A stretch of DNA of 64,000 nucleotides from Streptomyces fulvorobeus (GTDB lineage Bacteria; Actinomycetota; Actinomycetes; Streptomycetales; Streptomycetaceae). The DNA lies in the NCBI RefSeq assembly GCF_013167895.1, contig NZ_BLWC01000001.1:1798001-1862000 (forward strand), read 5' to 3'. A program made the position numbers and the translations under genes. Under the pieces are notes generated by a model. It did no database searches. It saw only the letters and a list, made by a program, of their open reading frames with translations, and was not told the DNA's origin. Below, one piece after another: positions 26,380 through 34,957 of this stretch (within the stretch, counting starts at the first letter, position 1; every line of letters begins with the position of its first letter).

Positions 26380-27389
26380 CACTGCAGCACCATGACGCCG
26401 ATGCTCACGCCGCTGGCCACGCCGATCAGCACCACGCGGTCGCCGCGGTGCAGCCGTCCGCTCCGCTTTGCCAGGTCGAGTTGGAGGGGCAGGGACCCGG
26501 AGCCGACGTTGCCGTAGTGGGGCACCGTCGTCACCGTCCGGTCGTCCGGGATGCCGGAGTGCCGGCACAGCCTGTGCAGCAGGTTGACCGACGGCTGGTG
26601 GAAGCAGGCGAAGTCCACCGTGTCCGGCGCGATGTCCAGGTCGGTGAGGAGAGCCATGGCCTCTTTGACGGGGCCGCGTTCGAACGCGGCGACCAGCCCG
26701 GCCGAGTCGATGCGCGCCTCGGTGAGTTGCCCGTCATGGTTGCCCTGGGCGAAGGCGTTAGGCAGGTAGGCGGTGGCCCAGCCGCTGGAGTCGGCGGCGA
26801 AACGGCTGGCAATGATGCCCGGTTCGGGAGATGCCTCCACCAGCAGGGCCGATCCCAGGTCCGCGCCGGTGAACGTCGCCAGGGCCAGGGTCAGGTCGGC
26901 CCGGTCGTGGATTCGGCGGCGGGCGAACCGGGAGAGCACCTCGCCGCTGACGATGAGGACCCGTCGGTAACTGCCGCGCCGGATCAGGGCGTCCGCGATC
27001 TCCAGGGCGTTGATCACCGCGTTGCAGGCGTTCTTCACGTCGAAGGCGGGACACCGTGTTCCCAGTGCGGCGCCCACGATATGGGCGGTGGCCGGTTCCT
27101 CCATGTCGGAGGTGACGGCCGCGTAGATCAGCAGATCGATGTCGGAAGCCGGACAGTCCGCGCGGTCGAGGGCCTTACGGGCTGCGGCTGTCGCCAGGGT
27201 GGACGGGTAGGCGTCAGGCGGCGCGATCACGCGGCTCTTCAGCCCGTACAGACGCTCCAGTGGCTGATCCGGCACGGGCAGATCGCCCGCTGCCGAACGC
27301 AGCATCGCGTCGAGTTCGGCCACGCTCTGGCGTCCGTCGGGCACTTCTACCGCTACCTCGCGAATGCGTGTGTACACCTTGCTCTCCAT
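26376..27389 (-). CDS. oleA: OleA, head-to-head acyl condensing thiolase
   Basis: A 337-residue FabH-fold enzyme. Cys 122 is in DVKNACNAV, His in FACFHQPSVN and Asn in PHYGNVGSGSLP. TSDMEEPATAHIV lies about 25 residues before the Cys, consistent with the catalytic Glu region of characterised OleA. OleA joins two acyl-CoA chains by non-decarboxylating Claisen condensation to a 2-alkyl-3-keto acid. ATG 27389 has an AGAGG upstream. It follows OleB by 17 bp and overlaps OleC. A close paralogue is at 16813-17808. Confidence 0.9.
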   Translation of the reverse strand: MESKVYTRIREVAVEVPDGRQSVAELDAMLRSAAGDLPVPDQPLERLYGLKSRVIAPPDAYPSTLATAAARKALDRADCPASDIDLLIYAAVTSDMEEPATAHIVGAALGTRCPAFDVKNACNAVINALEIADALIRRGSYRRVLIVSGEVLSRFARRRIHDRADLTLALATFTGADLGSALLVEASPEPGIIASRFAADSSGWATAYLPNAFAQGNHDGQLTEARIDSAGLVAAFERGPVKEAMALLTDLDIAPDTVDFACFHQPSVNLLHRLCRHSGIPDDRTVTTVPHYGNVGSGSLPLQLDLAKRSGRLHRGDRVVLIGVASGVSIGVMVLQW

Positions 27390-27406
27390 GGCCTCTCCCC
27401 TTTCCC

Positions 27407-28419
27407 TCATCGGGGCTCGTCGCCCGAGTGGTGCGGCGCGCGCCGTGGCGTTTCGGACGTCTCCCGGTTGCCGGTGACCGGGGTGGGCCGGGGCGCATCG
27501 AGCTGTCCCGCGGGTGGGGTCGCGGCGAGAAAATCCTGGATGGCCGGGATGAGCGCGCGGCCCGCGTCCTCCAGGACGTAGTGGCCGGCCTGCGGATAGC
27601 GGTGCACCTGCGCTTTCGGGAGCCGCCGCTGCCACTCCCGCAGCAGCGTCTCGGTGAAGACCGGGTCCTTCTCACCCCAGCCGATGAGCGCCGGCAGTTC
27701 GGCCAGGGCCGCGTCCTCCCTCTCGGCGCCCTCCATGAGGGGCCACGCCGGGTCGGAAGGGTGCAGGGGGATGTCCTGTACGAAGCGGACGATCGCGAGC
27801 CGGTGGCGCGCCCTGCGGTAGGGGGCGCCGTACGCGCGGCGAACCTCGGCCGGCAGTGGCCGTGTCACCCCCGCCGGGCAGCAGCCCTGACGAACGCATT
27901 GCTCGTGTGGACCATTCGCGCCGCCCACTGGTGGTTGCGGATGAGGCGCAGCGCGAGGGGGAGGCGGTAGTCGTGCGGCCAGGGGAAGGCTGTGGTGTTG
28001 AGCAGCACCAAGCGCCGCACGAGGCCCGGATTGCGGCGAGCCAGGGCCATGCCGATGGTTCCGCCCCAGTCGTGGGCCACCAGCGTCCAACCCCGGTCGG
28101 CGACTCCGCGCTCCTTGATGAGGTGGTCTGTGAGTCTTTGCAGGTCCGTCAGGCGCTGCATGGCGGAGTAGGAGTGGTGGCGCTCGTCGGGCCGGCCGGA
28201 GAGTCCCATCCCGATGTGGTCGGGTGCGATGCAGCGGTAGGAGCCGCGCAGACCCTGGATGAGGTGACGCCAGTAGTAACTCCAGGTGGGGTTTCCGTGG
28301 AGCAGCATGACCGGCTCGCCCGCCCCCTCGTCCACGTAGTGCTGGCGGGCGCCGCCGGGGTGCCCGTACCAGTGGGGAGAAAAAGGGTATCCGGCAGCGC
28401 TCAATTCTTCTGGAGTCAC
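27407..28419 (-). CDS. oleB: OleB-like alpha/beta-hydrolase (one-base frameshift)
   Basis: An alpha/beta-hydrolase of the haloalkane-dehalogenase branch, about 337 residues. Seen are VMLLHGNPTWSYYWRHLI (oxyanion region), the nucleophile elbow LVAHDWGGTIGM with Asp, and YPQAGHYVLEDAG with the catalytic His. OleB decarboxylates the OleC beta-lactone to a cis-olefin. GTG 28419 has a good ribosome site (GGTAGGA). The frame breaks at the C run 27868-27872 (plus strand): VRAAARRG then stop; one added base continues as VTRPLPAEVRRAYGAPY. If the break is real, the pathway would stop at the beta-lactone, so this base decides the product class. Confidence 0.82.
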
Positions 28420-29180
28420 GAATTCCTACCTTCCTTGCGAGAGCATGAGGAAGCCTGCTCACGATCATTTTCCGGTGTTTCGGTTCCGCCTGTCCGACAG
28501 CATCGTGTGCGGATCCAGCCAGAGGAAGGACGTGGCGCGAACGGCGCCCTGGGATCTTCGTGCACGAATCTGGATGCGGAACGGAGGCCAGGGTGAGGAG
28601 TCGCGGAGAGGCGACATGGTGCACGCAGTCGGCGAATCACCTTTTCCTCTTTTAGTTGTCATGACGGTGTGGAGTCAAGCAGGGAAACTCGTCGATGTCC
28701 GATAACTCGCACTCGATTTCCAGCCGAAAATTATTACCGAATCTTCCTCCTGCGCAGCTCGCGGCAGTACAGAGGGCAACGAGTGGCGCATTTCTCTCCG
28801 CAGATGACCAGCTCTTTCGGCTGGAAATCCACACTTTTACGTAAATGGGAGTCCACAGGTGCGCATGTGACAGAAAGAGGCGGCCTTTGCTTCTGCTAAT
28901 TCAGCTCGCCACTGTGGTGGGTGTTATTCATTTGCCCCGTGTTCTCATTGAGACCGCACCGAAAAGCGTTAATTTATTTGCCTGCCGGATGGGGTGGTAT
29001 CTGTAGTCGAGGGAGATCGCCCATGGCGTTCCCACATAAAATGCGAGATGCCGGACGAGGAAGCATCCAGGCATATCCGCGACCAGGGCCGTTTCGCCGC
29101 CCACGACGCAAATGTCCGTGAAACCCCGCCCCGGCGATCGCTGCGCAGACGCAGTCCGCCACCTGTCCAAGGAGAAATCC
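28420..29180. promoter_or_regulatory. Divergent ole/ACP control region
   Basis: A 760-bp lower-GC interval between oleB (leftward) and the ACP operon (rightward). It holds no supported gene. A perfect inverted repeat GATTTCCAGCCGAAA (28715-28729) and TTTCGGCTGGAAATC (28815-28829) is separated by 85 bp. The spacing suits two operators bound cooperatively by one repressor with DNA looping, or a promoter on each side. No regulator gene is adjacent. Confidence 0.65.
28715..28829. repeat. 15-bp perfect inverted repeat, 85-bp spacer
   Basis: Arms at 28715-28729 (GATTTCCAGCCGAAA) and 28815-28829 (TTTCGGCTGGAAATC) are exact inverses. Pairing does not extend on either side. The arms lie in the divergent control region of the two Ole/FAS operons. 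Too far apart for a normal terminator. Confidence 0.85.
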
Positions 29181-29438
29181 ATGAAATCCGAACAGTCCGT
29201 CCACCAGGCCCTCGTCGCACTCCTCGACAGGACGGTCGAGGACCTCGCACCCGCAGACATCGAGTGGGACAGCGACCTCAAAGACGACCTGGACATCGAC
29301 TCGCTCGCCAGGCTCGAGGTCATCGCGGCCATCGAGGAGCACTGGAGCATCAAGGTCCCTGAGGAGGACGCCGAAGAGCTCCACACCGTGCGCCAGACCG
29401 TCGACTACATCATCGAAGCCACCAACACCCCCGCGTGA
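29181..29438 (+). CDS. Acyl carrier protein
   Basis: An 85-residue acidic ACP with the attachment Ser in DLDIDSLARLEVI. ATG 29181 has AAGGAG at 29169-29174, which selects it over an upstream in-frame ATG at 29112. It starts an operon with the FabF-type synthase 43 bp later and the malonyltransferase-like gene. The unit looks like a reduced dedicated fatty-acid/polyketide synthase without its own reductases. Confidence 0.92.
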   Translation: MKSEQSVHQALVALLDRTVEDLAPADIEWDSDLKDDLDIDSLARLEVIAAIEEHWSIKVPEEDAEELHTVRQTVDYIIEATNTPA

Positions 29439-29481
29439 GACTCCCCGCACCCCGTATCCCTCATCCCCCGGGAGCAAATCC

Positions 29482-30756
29482 GTGACCCACTCCCCCTGCC
29501 ATGTCGCCATCACCGGCCTGGGCGCCACCACGCCCCTCGGCGGTGACGTCCCCACCACCTGGCAATCCCTACTCGCAGGCAAGACCGGTGTGTGCCGCTT
29601 CGACCTCAGCGCGCAGTGCGGCCACCCCCTGCCGGTGCGGATCGCCGCCCCCGCCGCAGTGGACCCCGCCACACAGCTGAGCGCCGCTCAGGTCCGTCAT
29701 ACCGACCGCAACGCCCAGTTAGCCCTGATCGCCGCCAGGGAAGCGTGGCACGACGCCGGCTACCACACCCCCGCCACCAGCGACGACAGCGCGGTCACCG
29801 CCACACGAGTAGCGGCGGTGATCGGGGTGGCCGTCGGCAGCTACCTCAGCAATTTCCACCAGTACGACCTTCTGCTGCGGGAGGGCCCCTCCCGCGTCGA
29901 CCCGCGTTGCATCCCCATGATCCTGCCCAACCGTGCCGCGGCACAGGTGGGTCTCCTCATCGGCGCCCGGGCATCCGTTCACGTTCCCGTCAGCGCCTGT
30001 GCCTCCGGCGCCGAAGCCCTCGCCCTCGCCCTCCGCCTCATCCGCGACGGCCAGGCCACGGTCGCCATGGCCGGCGGCACCGATGCGGCACTGCATCCCC
30101 TGATAGTCGCCGGCTTCTCCCGAATGCGCGCCCTGTCCCGCCGCAACGACGAACCCCACCGGGCATCCCGTCCCTTTGACGCCACACGGGACGGCTTCGT
30201 CCTGGGCGAAGGCGCGGCCATGCTGGTCCTGGAGAACGCCGACTTCGCGCGCCGCCGCGGCGCCCGCATCTACGGATACCTGGCCGGTGCCGGCATGAGC
30301 AACGACAGTCATCACGTCGCCCAGCCCAGCCCTGACAGCGCCGGAACGGTGCAGGCCATCACCGGCGCATTGGCCGACGCCGGCATCGAGGCGTCCCGCA
30401 TCCGCCACATCAACGCCCACGCCACCTCCACCCCCGTCGGCGACCTCGCCGAGGCCAGGGCACTGCGTACTGCCCTCGCCTCAGCCACGGACAACGCCGT
30501 CGTTTCCGCCACCAAGGCCGCCTTCGGTCACACCCTCGGAGCCGCCGGCGCCCTTGAGGCCCTGACCACCGTCCTCGCCCTCGCCCACCGCATCGCACCG
30601 CCCACGTGCACCCTGGAGGAAACAGGAGAGGGCATCGACCTCGACATCGTCGGTGCTCAACCACGCGAGCTGCCCGCCGGAGACATCGCAGCCCTCAGCA
30701 CCAGCCTCGGCTTCGGCGGCCATAACGTCGCCTTGGTGCTGCGCGGCCCGTCATGA
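29482..30756 (+). CDS. Beta-ketoacyl-ACP synthase II (FabF type)
   Basis: A 424-residue condensing enzyme with Cys about 173 in VSACASGAEALA, His in NAHATSTPVGD and His in AFGHTLGAAGALEA. In HATST the usual Gly of HGTST is replaced by Ala. The C-terminal SLGFGGHN is normal. GTG 29482 has GGGAG upstream. It overlaps the next gene by 4 bp (ATGA). It is paralogous to 15241-16464, so the cluster holds two elongation synthases, perhaps for two different acyl chains. Confidence 0.92.
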   Translation: MTHSPCHVAITGLGATTPLGGDVPTTWQSLLAGKTGVCRFDLSAQCGHPLPVRIAAPAAVDPATQLSAAQVRHTDRNAQLALIAAREAWHDAGYHTPATSDDSAVTATRVAAVIGVAVGSYLSNFHQYDLLLREGPSRVDPRCIPMILPNRAAAQVGLLIGARASVHVPVSACASGAEALALALRLIRDGQATVAMAGGTDAALHPLIVAGFSRMRALSRRNDEPHRASRPFDATRDGFVLGEGAAMLVLENADFARRRGARIYGYLAGAGMSNDSHHVAQPSPDSAGTVQAITGALADAGIEASRIRHINAHATSTPVGDLAEARALRTALASATDNAVVSATKAAFGHTLGAAGALEALTTVLALAHRIAPPTCTLEETGEGIDLDIVGAQPRELPAGDIAALSTSLGFGGHNVALVLRGPS

Positions 30757-31814
30757 CCCCCTCCACCCCATGCCCCCGAGGTTCTCCCGCCGCCCGCGCC
30801 CGCCCGGCTCCGGCCGCCACCACATCCGGCCGGAGTGCCGTCATGCTCTGCCCGGGCCAGGGGGCCTACCGGCCCGGTGCCCTCACCGCCGTACAGCACC
30901 TCCCCGACGTCGCCACCGTCCTCGCCACCGTCGACGACGTCACACCCCGCACCGCACACCCTGTCACCCGGCTGCTCACCGACCGTGACGCCCCACAACC
31001 CGCTGATCTCCTGGCCCTCGACCCCCTCGCCTTCGACCTGGCCACCTACACCGGAACCGTCGCCTGCGGCAACGCCCTTCGTCACCACTTCCGCAGCCGC
31101 CCACAGTGGGTCATGGGCCACAGCGTCGGCGACATCGCAGCCATGGCCGTCGCCGAAGCCATCACCACCGAAACCGGCGCCCGCCTCCTCCACGCCCGGC
31201 ACACCCTGCTACGCGCCCTGCCCCCACCCACCGCTCCCGACGCCTCCGGCATGCTCGCCCTGGCCCTGCCCGTCGCCGAGGTGGTAGCCCTCCTCGCAAC
31301 CCTCGGCTTGCACCACACCCGCATCGCCGGCGACAACGCACCCCAGCAGACAGTCGTCTCCGGCCCGCTCGGAGAACTGCGTATCCTCCACACCCTCGCC
31401 CGCGCCGCGGGAACCCGCTGCGCCCCTTTGCCCAGCCGTACCAGCTACCACCACCCACTGCTCACCACCGTCGCCACCGTGCTCGACACCTGGATGGAAA
31501 CTGCCGACGTACGCCTGCCCGCGGTCCCTCTCTACTCCTCCGCCCTGGCTCGCCCCGCACCCACCCTCCAACACATCCGGAAACTCGCCACCCAGCACCT
31601 GAACCACCCCGTGCTCTTCCAGACATCCCTGCATCGCCTCCACCGACAAGGCGCCGTCATCTACATCGACTCCGGACCCGGCGCCCTGCTGTCCTCCCTG
31701 GTAGGGGCCGTCCTCCCCGCCGCCGTGACGATCGCCCCCCTACGAGGCCGAACCGATCCCGACGCCATCACACGCCGCCTCGCCACCACCACGCTTGGAC
31801 CTGATCCACTTTGA
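30753..31814 (+). CDS. Malonyl-CoA:ACP transacylase-like acyltransferase
   Basis: A 353-residue FabD-fold acyltransferase. The first motif is CPGQGAYRPG, the active Ser about 124 is in WVMGHSVGDIAAMAVAEA, and a His-containing segment reads RTSYHHPLL near residue 230, as in acyltransferases where the base is His about 100 residues after the Ser. The oxyanion Arg seen in malonyl-specific enzymes is not certain, so acyl choice is open. The first 28 residues are Pro/Ala-rich and may be disordered. It ends the ACP-KS-AT operon and is followed by an IS701 remnant. Confidence 0.82.
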   Translation: MTPSTPCPRGSPAARARPAPAATTSGRSAVMLCPGQGAYRPGALTAVQHLPDVATVLATVDDVTPRTAHPVTRLLTDRDAPQPADLLALDPLAFDLATYTGTVACGNALRHHFRSRPQWVMGHSVGDIAAMAVAEAITTETGARLLHARHTLLRALPPPTAPDASGMLALALPVAEVVALLATLGLHHTRIAGDNAPQQTVVSGPLGELRILHTLARAAGTRCAPLPSRTSYHHPLLTTVATVLDTWMETADVRLPAVPLYSSALARPAPTLQHIRKLATQHLNHPVLFQTSLHRLHRQGAVIYIDSGPGALLSSLVGAVLPAAVTIAPLRGRTDPDAITRRLATTTLGPDPL

Positions 31815-31889
31815 CGCCGGGGCGGGCGAACTCGCGACGGAGTAGCAGCGCCTCGCGGCCACACCGCCCGGCCGCACCCACCGGAGTCT

Positions 31890-32340
31890 CGCTGCATGGC
31901 TGCCACGGGCGCTTCGGCGACGGTGAACTGGCCTCTGTTCCTGCCAGGGAGCGAGGATCCCTCCTCGCCCAAGGCCGATCCGGCCAGAGTGGCCCGCCGT
32001 GGCAAGTGCGTCATCTCTGCCCAGGTAGACATATCAAGAGGTGGCAGCTGGCCCTCGACATGATCGACGAGACGCGGTCCTGGGGCATCGAAATGCCCCA
32101 GGTCATCATCGACGGCGGCTACGGTGACACCGCCGCATTCCGGCTCGGCCAGGAAGAACGCGGTCTCGACTACGTGGTGGGCATCTCGACCACGACCACC
32201 GCACACCCCGAGAACGCACAGCCGCGCATCCCGGCCTACACAGGGCGCGGCTCACGGCCGGTTCCCGCCTGCCCCGAGCCGGCCCAGCGATGGAAACGGC
32301 ACCAGCGCACCTCCACGACCGCGCCGGCGGCACGGGACGC
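31890..32340 (+). pseudogene. IS701-family transposase remnant, middle piece
   Basis: Two frames carry transposase sequence: ATVNWPLFLPGSEDPSSPKA then ARRGKCVIS in one, and RWQLALDMIDETRSWGIEMP then VIIDGGYGDTAAFR, ERGLDYVVGIS and AYTGRGSRP in another from about 32035. This is the core of IS701-family transposases (catalytic Asp in the VxxDxGYGD strand). Neither the start nor the C-terminus is present and the frame changes inside. It borders the Ole block on the right. The remaining sequence up to 32502 shows nothing else. Confidence 0.8.
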
Positions 32341-32502
32341 CTTCTCCACCAGTCGACGAGCCGGAGCGAAGTACCGAGGGCACACGCTCTCCGCTCCTGA
32401 CGTCCCGCAAAGAACGCGCCGGGGCAGACGCGTAGCCCCGGCGCGAGCGGAGCACCGTCGGCACCGGCGCTCACCCTGCGGGCGAAGCGTGCTGACGGGA
32501 AA

Positions 32503-33495
32503 TCAGCCCGACTCGCGCACGACGAGTTCGTTCGGCATGATCACCGGCCCTGTGGGGCCGCCGTCGATCAGGCCGAGGAGCAGGTGGACGGCGGCGGTCG
32601 CCTGGTCGGCCATCGGGCTGCGCACCGAGGTGAGCGCGGGACTGGTGTAGGACGCGGCTTCTATGTCGTCGAAGCCGATGACCGCCACGTCTTCGGGGAC
32701 GCGTCGGCCCGCTTGATGGAGGGTGCGCAGGGCTCCTATCGCCATCAGGTCGTTGGCTGCGAACACCGCATCGAGGTCGGGGTCGTCCTCCAGGAGCTGT
32801 CGCATGGCTTCGGCGCCAGAGGCTCTGGTGAAGTCGCCCAGTGCCACGATGGAGCGACGGCCGGTGTCACGGAGCGTCTGACGGTAGCCATCGAGGCGCT
32901 CACGCGCCTCGTACAGTTCGAGCGGCCCGGTGATGGTGGCGATCCGGCGCCGATCGCGCTCCAGGAGATGACGCACGGCCAGCGCCGCTCCGCCGGCGTT
33001 GTCCAGCGCGACGTACGGGACGTCCTGTGCGGAAGTGCGGTTGAAGGACACGACAGGCAGGCCCTGCCGGGCCAGTGCGGCCGGCAGGGGATCCGTACCG
33101 TGCAAGGCGACCAGGAGCACGCCGTCCACATGCCCGCCGGCGATGTACTGCACGACTCTGGTCCGGCTCCGGTCCGATTCCGCGAGCATGAGCACGAGCC
33201 GTTTGCCCGCCGTCTCGAGCTCTCTGCTGACGGCGCGGACCACGGTGGAGAAGAGAGGATCGTCGGAGACGACGCCTTGAGGCGGGTCGGACACCACCAC
33301 GGCGAGGGTGTCTGTGCGGCGGGTGACGAGATTGCGTGCCGCCCCGTTGGGTACGTAGCCCAACTCCTTCACGGCGCGCAGGACGACGTCTCGGATCTGC
33401 GGGGCGACCGTCGTCTCGCCGTTGATGACCCGGGAGACGCTCGATTTGGACACGCCCGCTCGGGCGGCCACCACATCGAGAGTGGGGCGTCTCAT
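32503..33495 (-). CDS. LacI-family transcriptional regulator
   Basis: A 330-residue repressor. The N-terminal helix-turn-helix is PTLDVVAARAGVSKSSVSRV followed by INGETTV and the hinge ELGYVPNGAARNL. The sugar-binding core includes HVDGVLLVAL and VAVIGFDDIEAASYTSPALT. It is divergent from the GH16 gene. A palindrome like the CebR box lies at 33781-33794 just before GH16, so this protein is the natural candidate to control GH16 and the CBM6-DUF1996 gene in response to a beta-glucan-derived sugar. The effector cannot be read from sequence. Confidence 0.9.
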   Translation of the reverse strand: MRRPTLDVVAARAGVSKSSVSRVINGETTVAPQIRDVVLRAVKELGYVPNGAARNLVTRRTDTLAVVVSDPPQGVVSDDPLFSTVVRAVSRELETAGKRLVLMLAESDRSRTRVVQYIAGGHVDGVLLVALHGTDPLPAALARQGLPVVSFNRTSAQDVPYVALDNAGGAALAVRHLLERDRRRIATITGPLELYEARERLDGYRQTLRDTGRRSIVALGDFTRASGAEAMRQLLEDDPDLDAVFAANDLMAIGALRTLHQAGRRVPEDVAVIGFDDIEAASYTSPALTSVRSPMADQATAAVHLLLGLIDGGPTGPVIMPNELVVRESG

Positions 33496-33780
33496 ACCCG
33501 TCCGTCCCCTGTGCCGCCGCCCGGGTTCGTGCGCGGGGCGGGTTTTCTCATCAGGGAGACCTCCGGCTCTGCGTCATGGCGATGCGAGCAGCGTATCCGC
33601 AGGCCGGGGCGGCATGAGCGTGCTCGGAAAGGCGCTCCCGCAGCGCCACCCCGTGGCTGTCGGCGCACCGCGTAGACCATGAGAAACCGCTCCCTCCATT
33701 CGTCGTGGGTGTTAACTCGCTCTTTTTTCGAGGTGAAACAGAGCTTGACAGCCCTCACCAGTCCCTTCATTCTCCCAGTC

Positions 33781-33794
33781 AGGGAGCGCTCCCT
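33781..33794. promoter_or_regulatory. CebR-box-like LacI operator
   Basis: AGGGAGCGCTCCCT is a perfect 14-bp palindrome. Except for the outer base pair it equals the Streptomyces CebR operator TGGGAGCGCTCCCA. It ends 26 bp before the GH16 start codon and lies in the 325-bp gap between the divergent LacI gene and GH16. Position and form fit a repressor site. The rest of the gap holds no gene. Confidence 0.8.
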
Positions 33795-33820
33795 CACGTC
33801 TCCCATTTGAGGAGTCGCCC

Positions 33821-34957
33821 ATGCAAGCGCCGCTGCGTCGCTTCAGCTTATTTTTGGCCCTCGCAACCGCACCGCTCGCTTTCATCGCTCTCCCTGCCCC
33901 TTCCGCGCAGGCGGCGGAGGTGCTGCTCTCTCAGGGAAAGCACGCCATCTCCTCAAGTACCGAGGGCAACTTCAGCGCTCGTAGCGCCGCCGACGGCGCC
34001 CCCGGGCCGCGCTGGTCCAGCGCCTTCGCCGACCCGCAGTGGCTTCAGGTCGACCTCGGGGCAAGTGCCGGGATCAGCCGGGTCGCCCTCACCTGGGAAG
34101 CCGCATACGGCACGGCGTTCAGGATCGAGGTCCCGAGCGACGCGGAGAGGTGGACCGTCGTCCACCAGACAGCCGCGGGCACGGGCGGCACCCAGAACCT
34201 GACTGTTTCCGGCACCGGCGGCGATCCGATACAGGCTCCGCCCCTGCCCAGTGACCCAGCGAACCCGCCACGGCTGGTGTGGAGCGACGATTTCGACGGC
34301 GCCGCAGGCAGCAGGCCCGACTCCTCGAAGTGGAGAGCCGATCCGGGCACCCGGCCGAACAAGGAGCTGGAGTACTACACCGACCACTACAACGCCTCAC
34401 TGGACGGGGCGGGACACCTGGTGAGGGAAGCACGCACGGAGGCCACCGCCGGATCGTCGTGCCCGCGTGACCCGCTGAGCGGCAGCACCACGTGTCAGTA
34501 CACCTCGGCCCGGATGAACACCGGCGCGACGTTCCAGTTCACCCACGGGCGCGTCGAAGCACGCATCAAGGTGCCCAAGGGCAACGGTCTGTGGCCCGCG
34601 TTCTGGATGATGGGCGGCGACTTCCTGACGAGCCGACCGTGGCCCTACAACGGCGAGACCGACATCATGGAAATCCTCGGCAAGGACGTGAAGACCGCTT
34701 ACTCGACCGTCCACGCGCCCGCCTACAACGGCGGGGGTGGAATCGGCGCCCCGTACCCGTTGACCGCGAAGGCCCCGGGCGGCTCCGCCCCCCCGTGGGC
34801 GGCGGTCCGAGACACCCAAATCCCTTTGCGGGCAAACGCCACTGTCCGCCTCCCGCTCTCCCATCGCTGCACTTCGGCGAGCAGACCCCTCACCCCCGAT
34901 GCCCGTAAGGAAGTGAAATGCGCAGATATCCCGCCCATCTGTACACACTGTTGGTGA
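33821..34957 (+). pseudogene. GH16 beta-glucanase, C-terminally truncated
   Basis: A secreted glucanase with a signal peptide (MQAPLRRFSLFLALATAPLA, cut near PSAQAA), a discoidin-like domain at residues about 32-135 (DPQWLQVDLG, ISRVALTWE) and a GH16 domain from LVWSDDFDG. The catalytic E279, D281 and E284 are in NGETDIMEILG. After STVHAPAYNGGGGIGAPY the family sequence ends abruptly at about 34760. The remaining frame is not protein-like and runs 40 bp into the next gene. About 110 C-terminal residues of the jelly roll are missing, so the enzyme should be inactive. Unlike the other frame breaks here, no one-base change restores it; this is a true deletion. Confidence 0.8.

Noticed and set aside
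28669..28899. Small gene in the divergent ole region
   Set aside because: Composition is not Streptomyces-like, no ribosome site, and it contains both arms of the inverted repeat.
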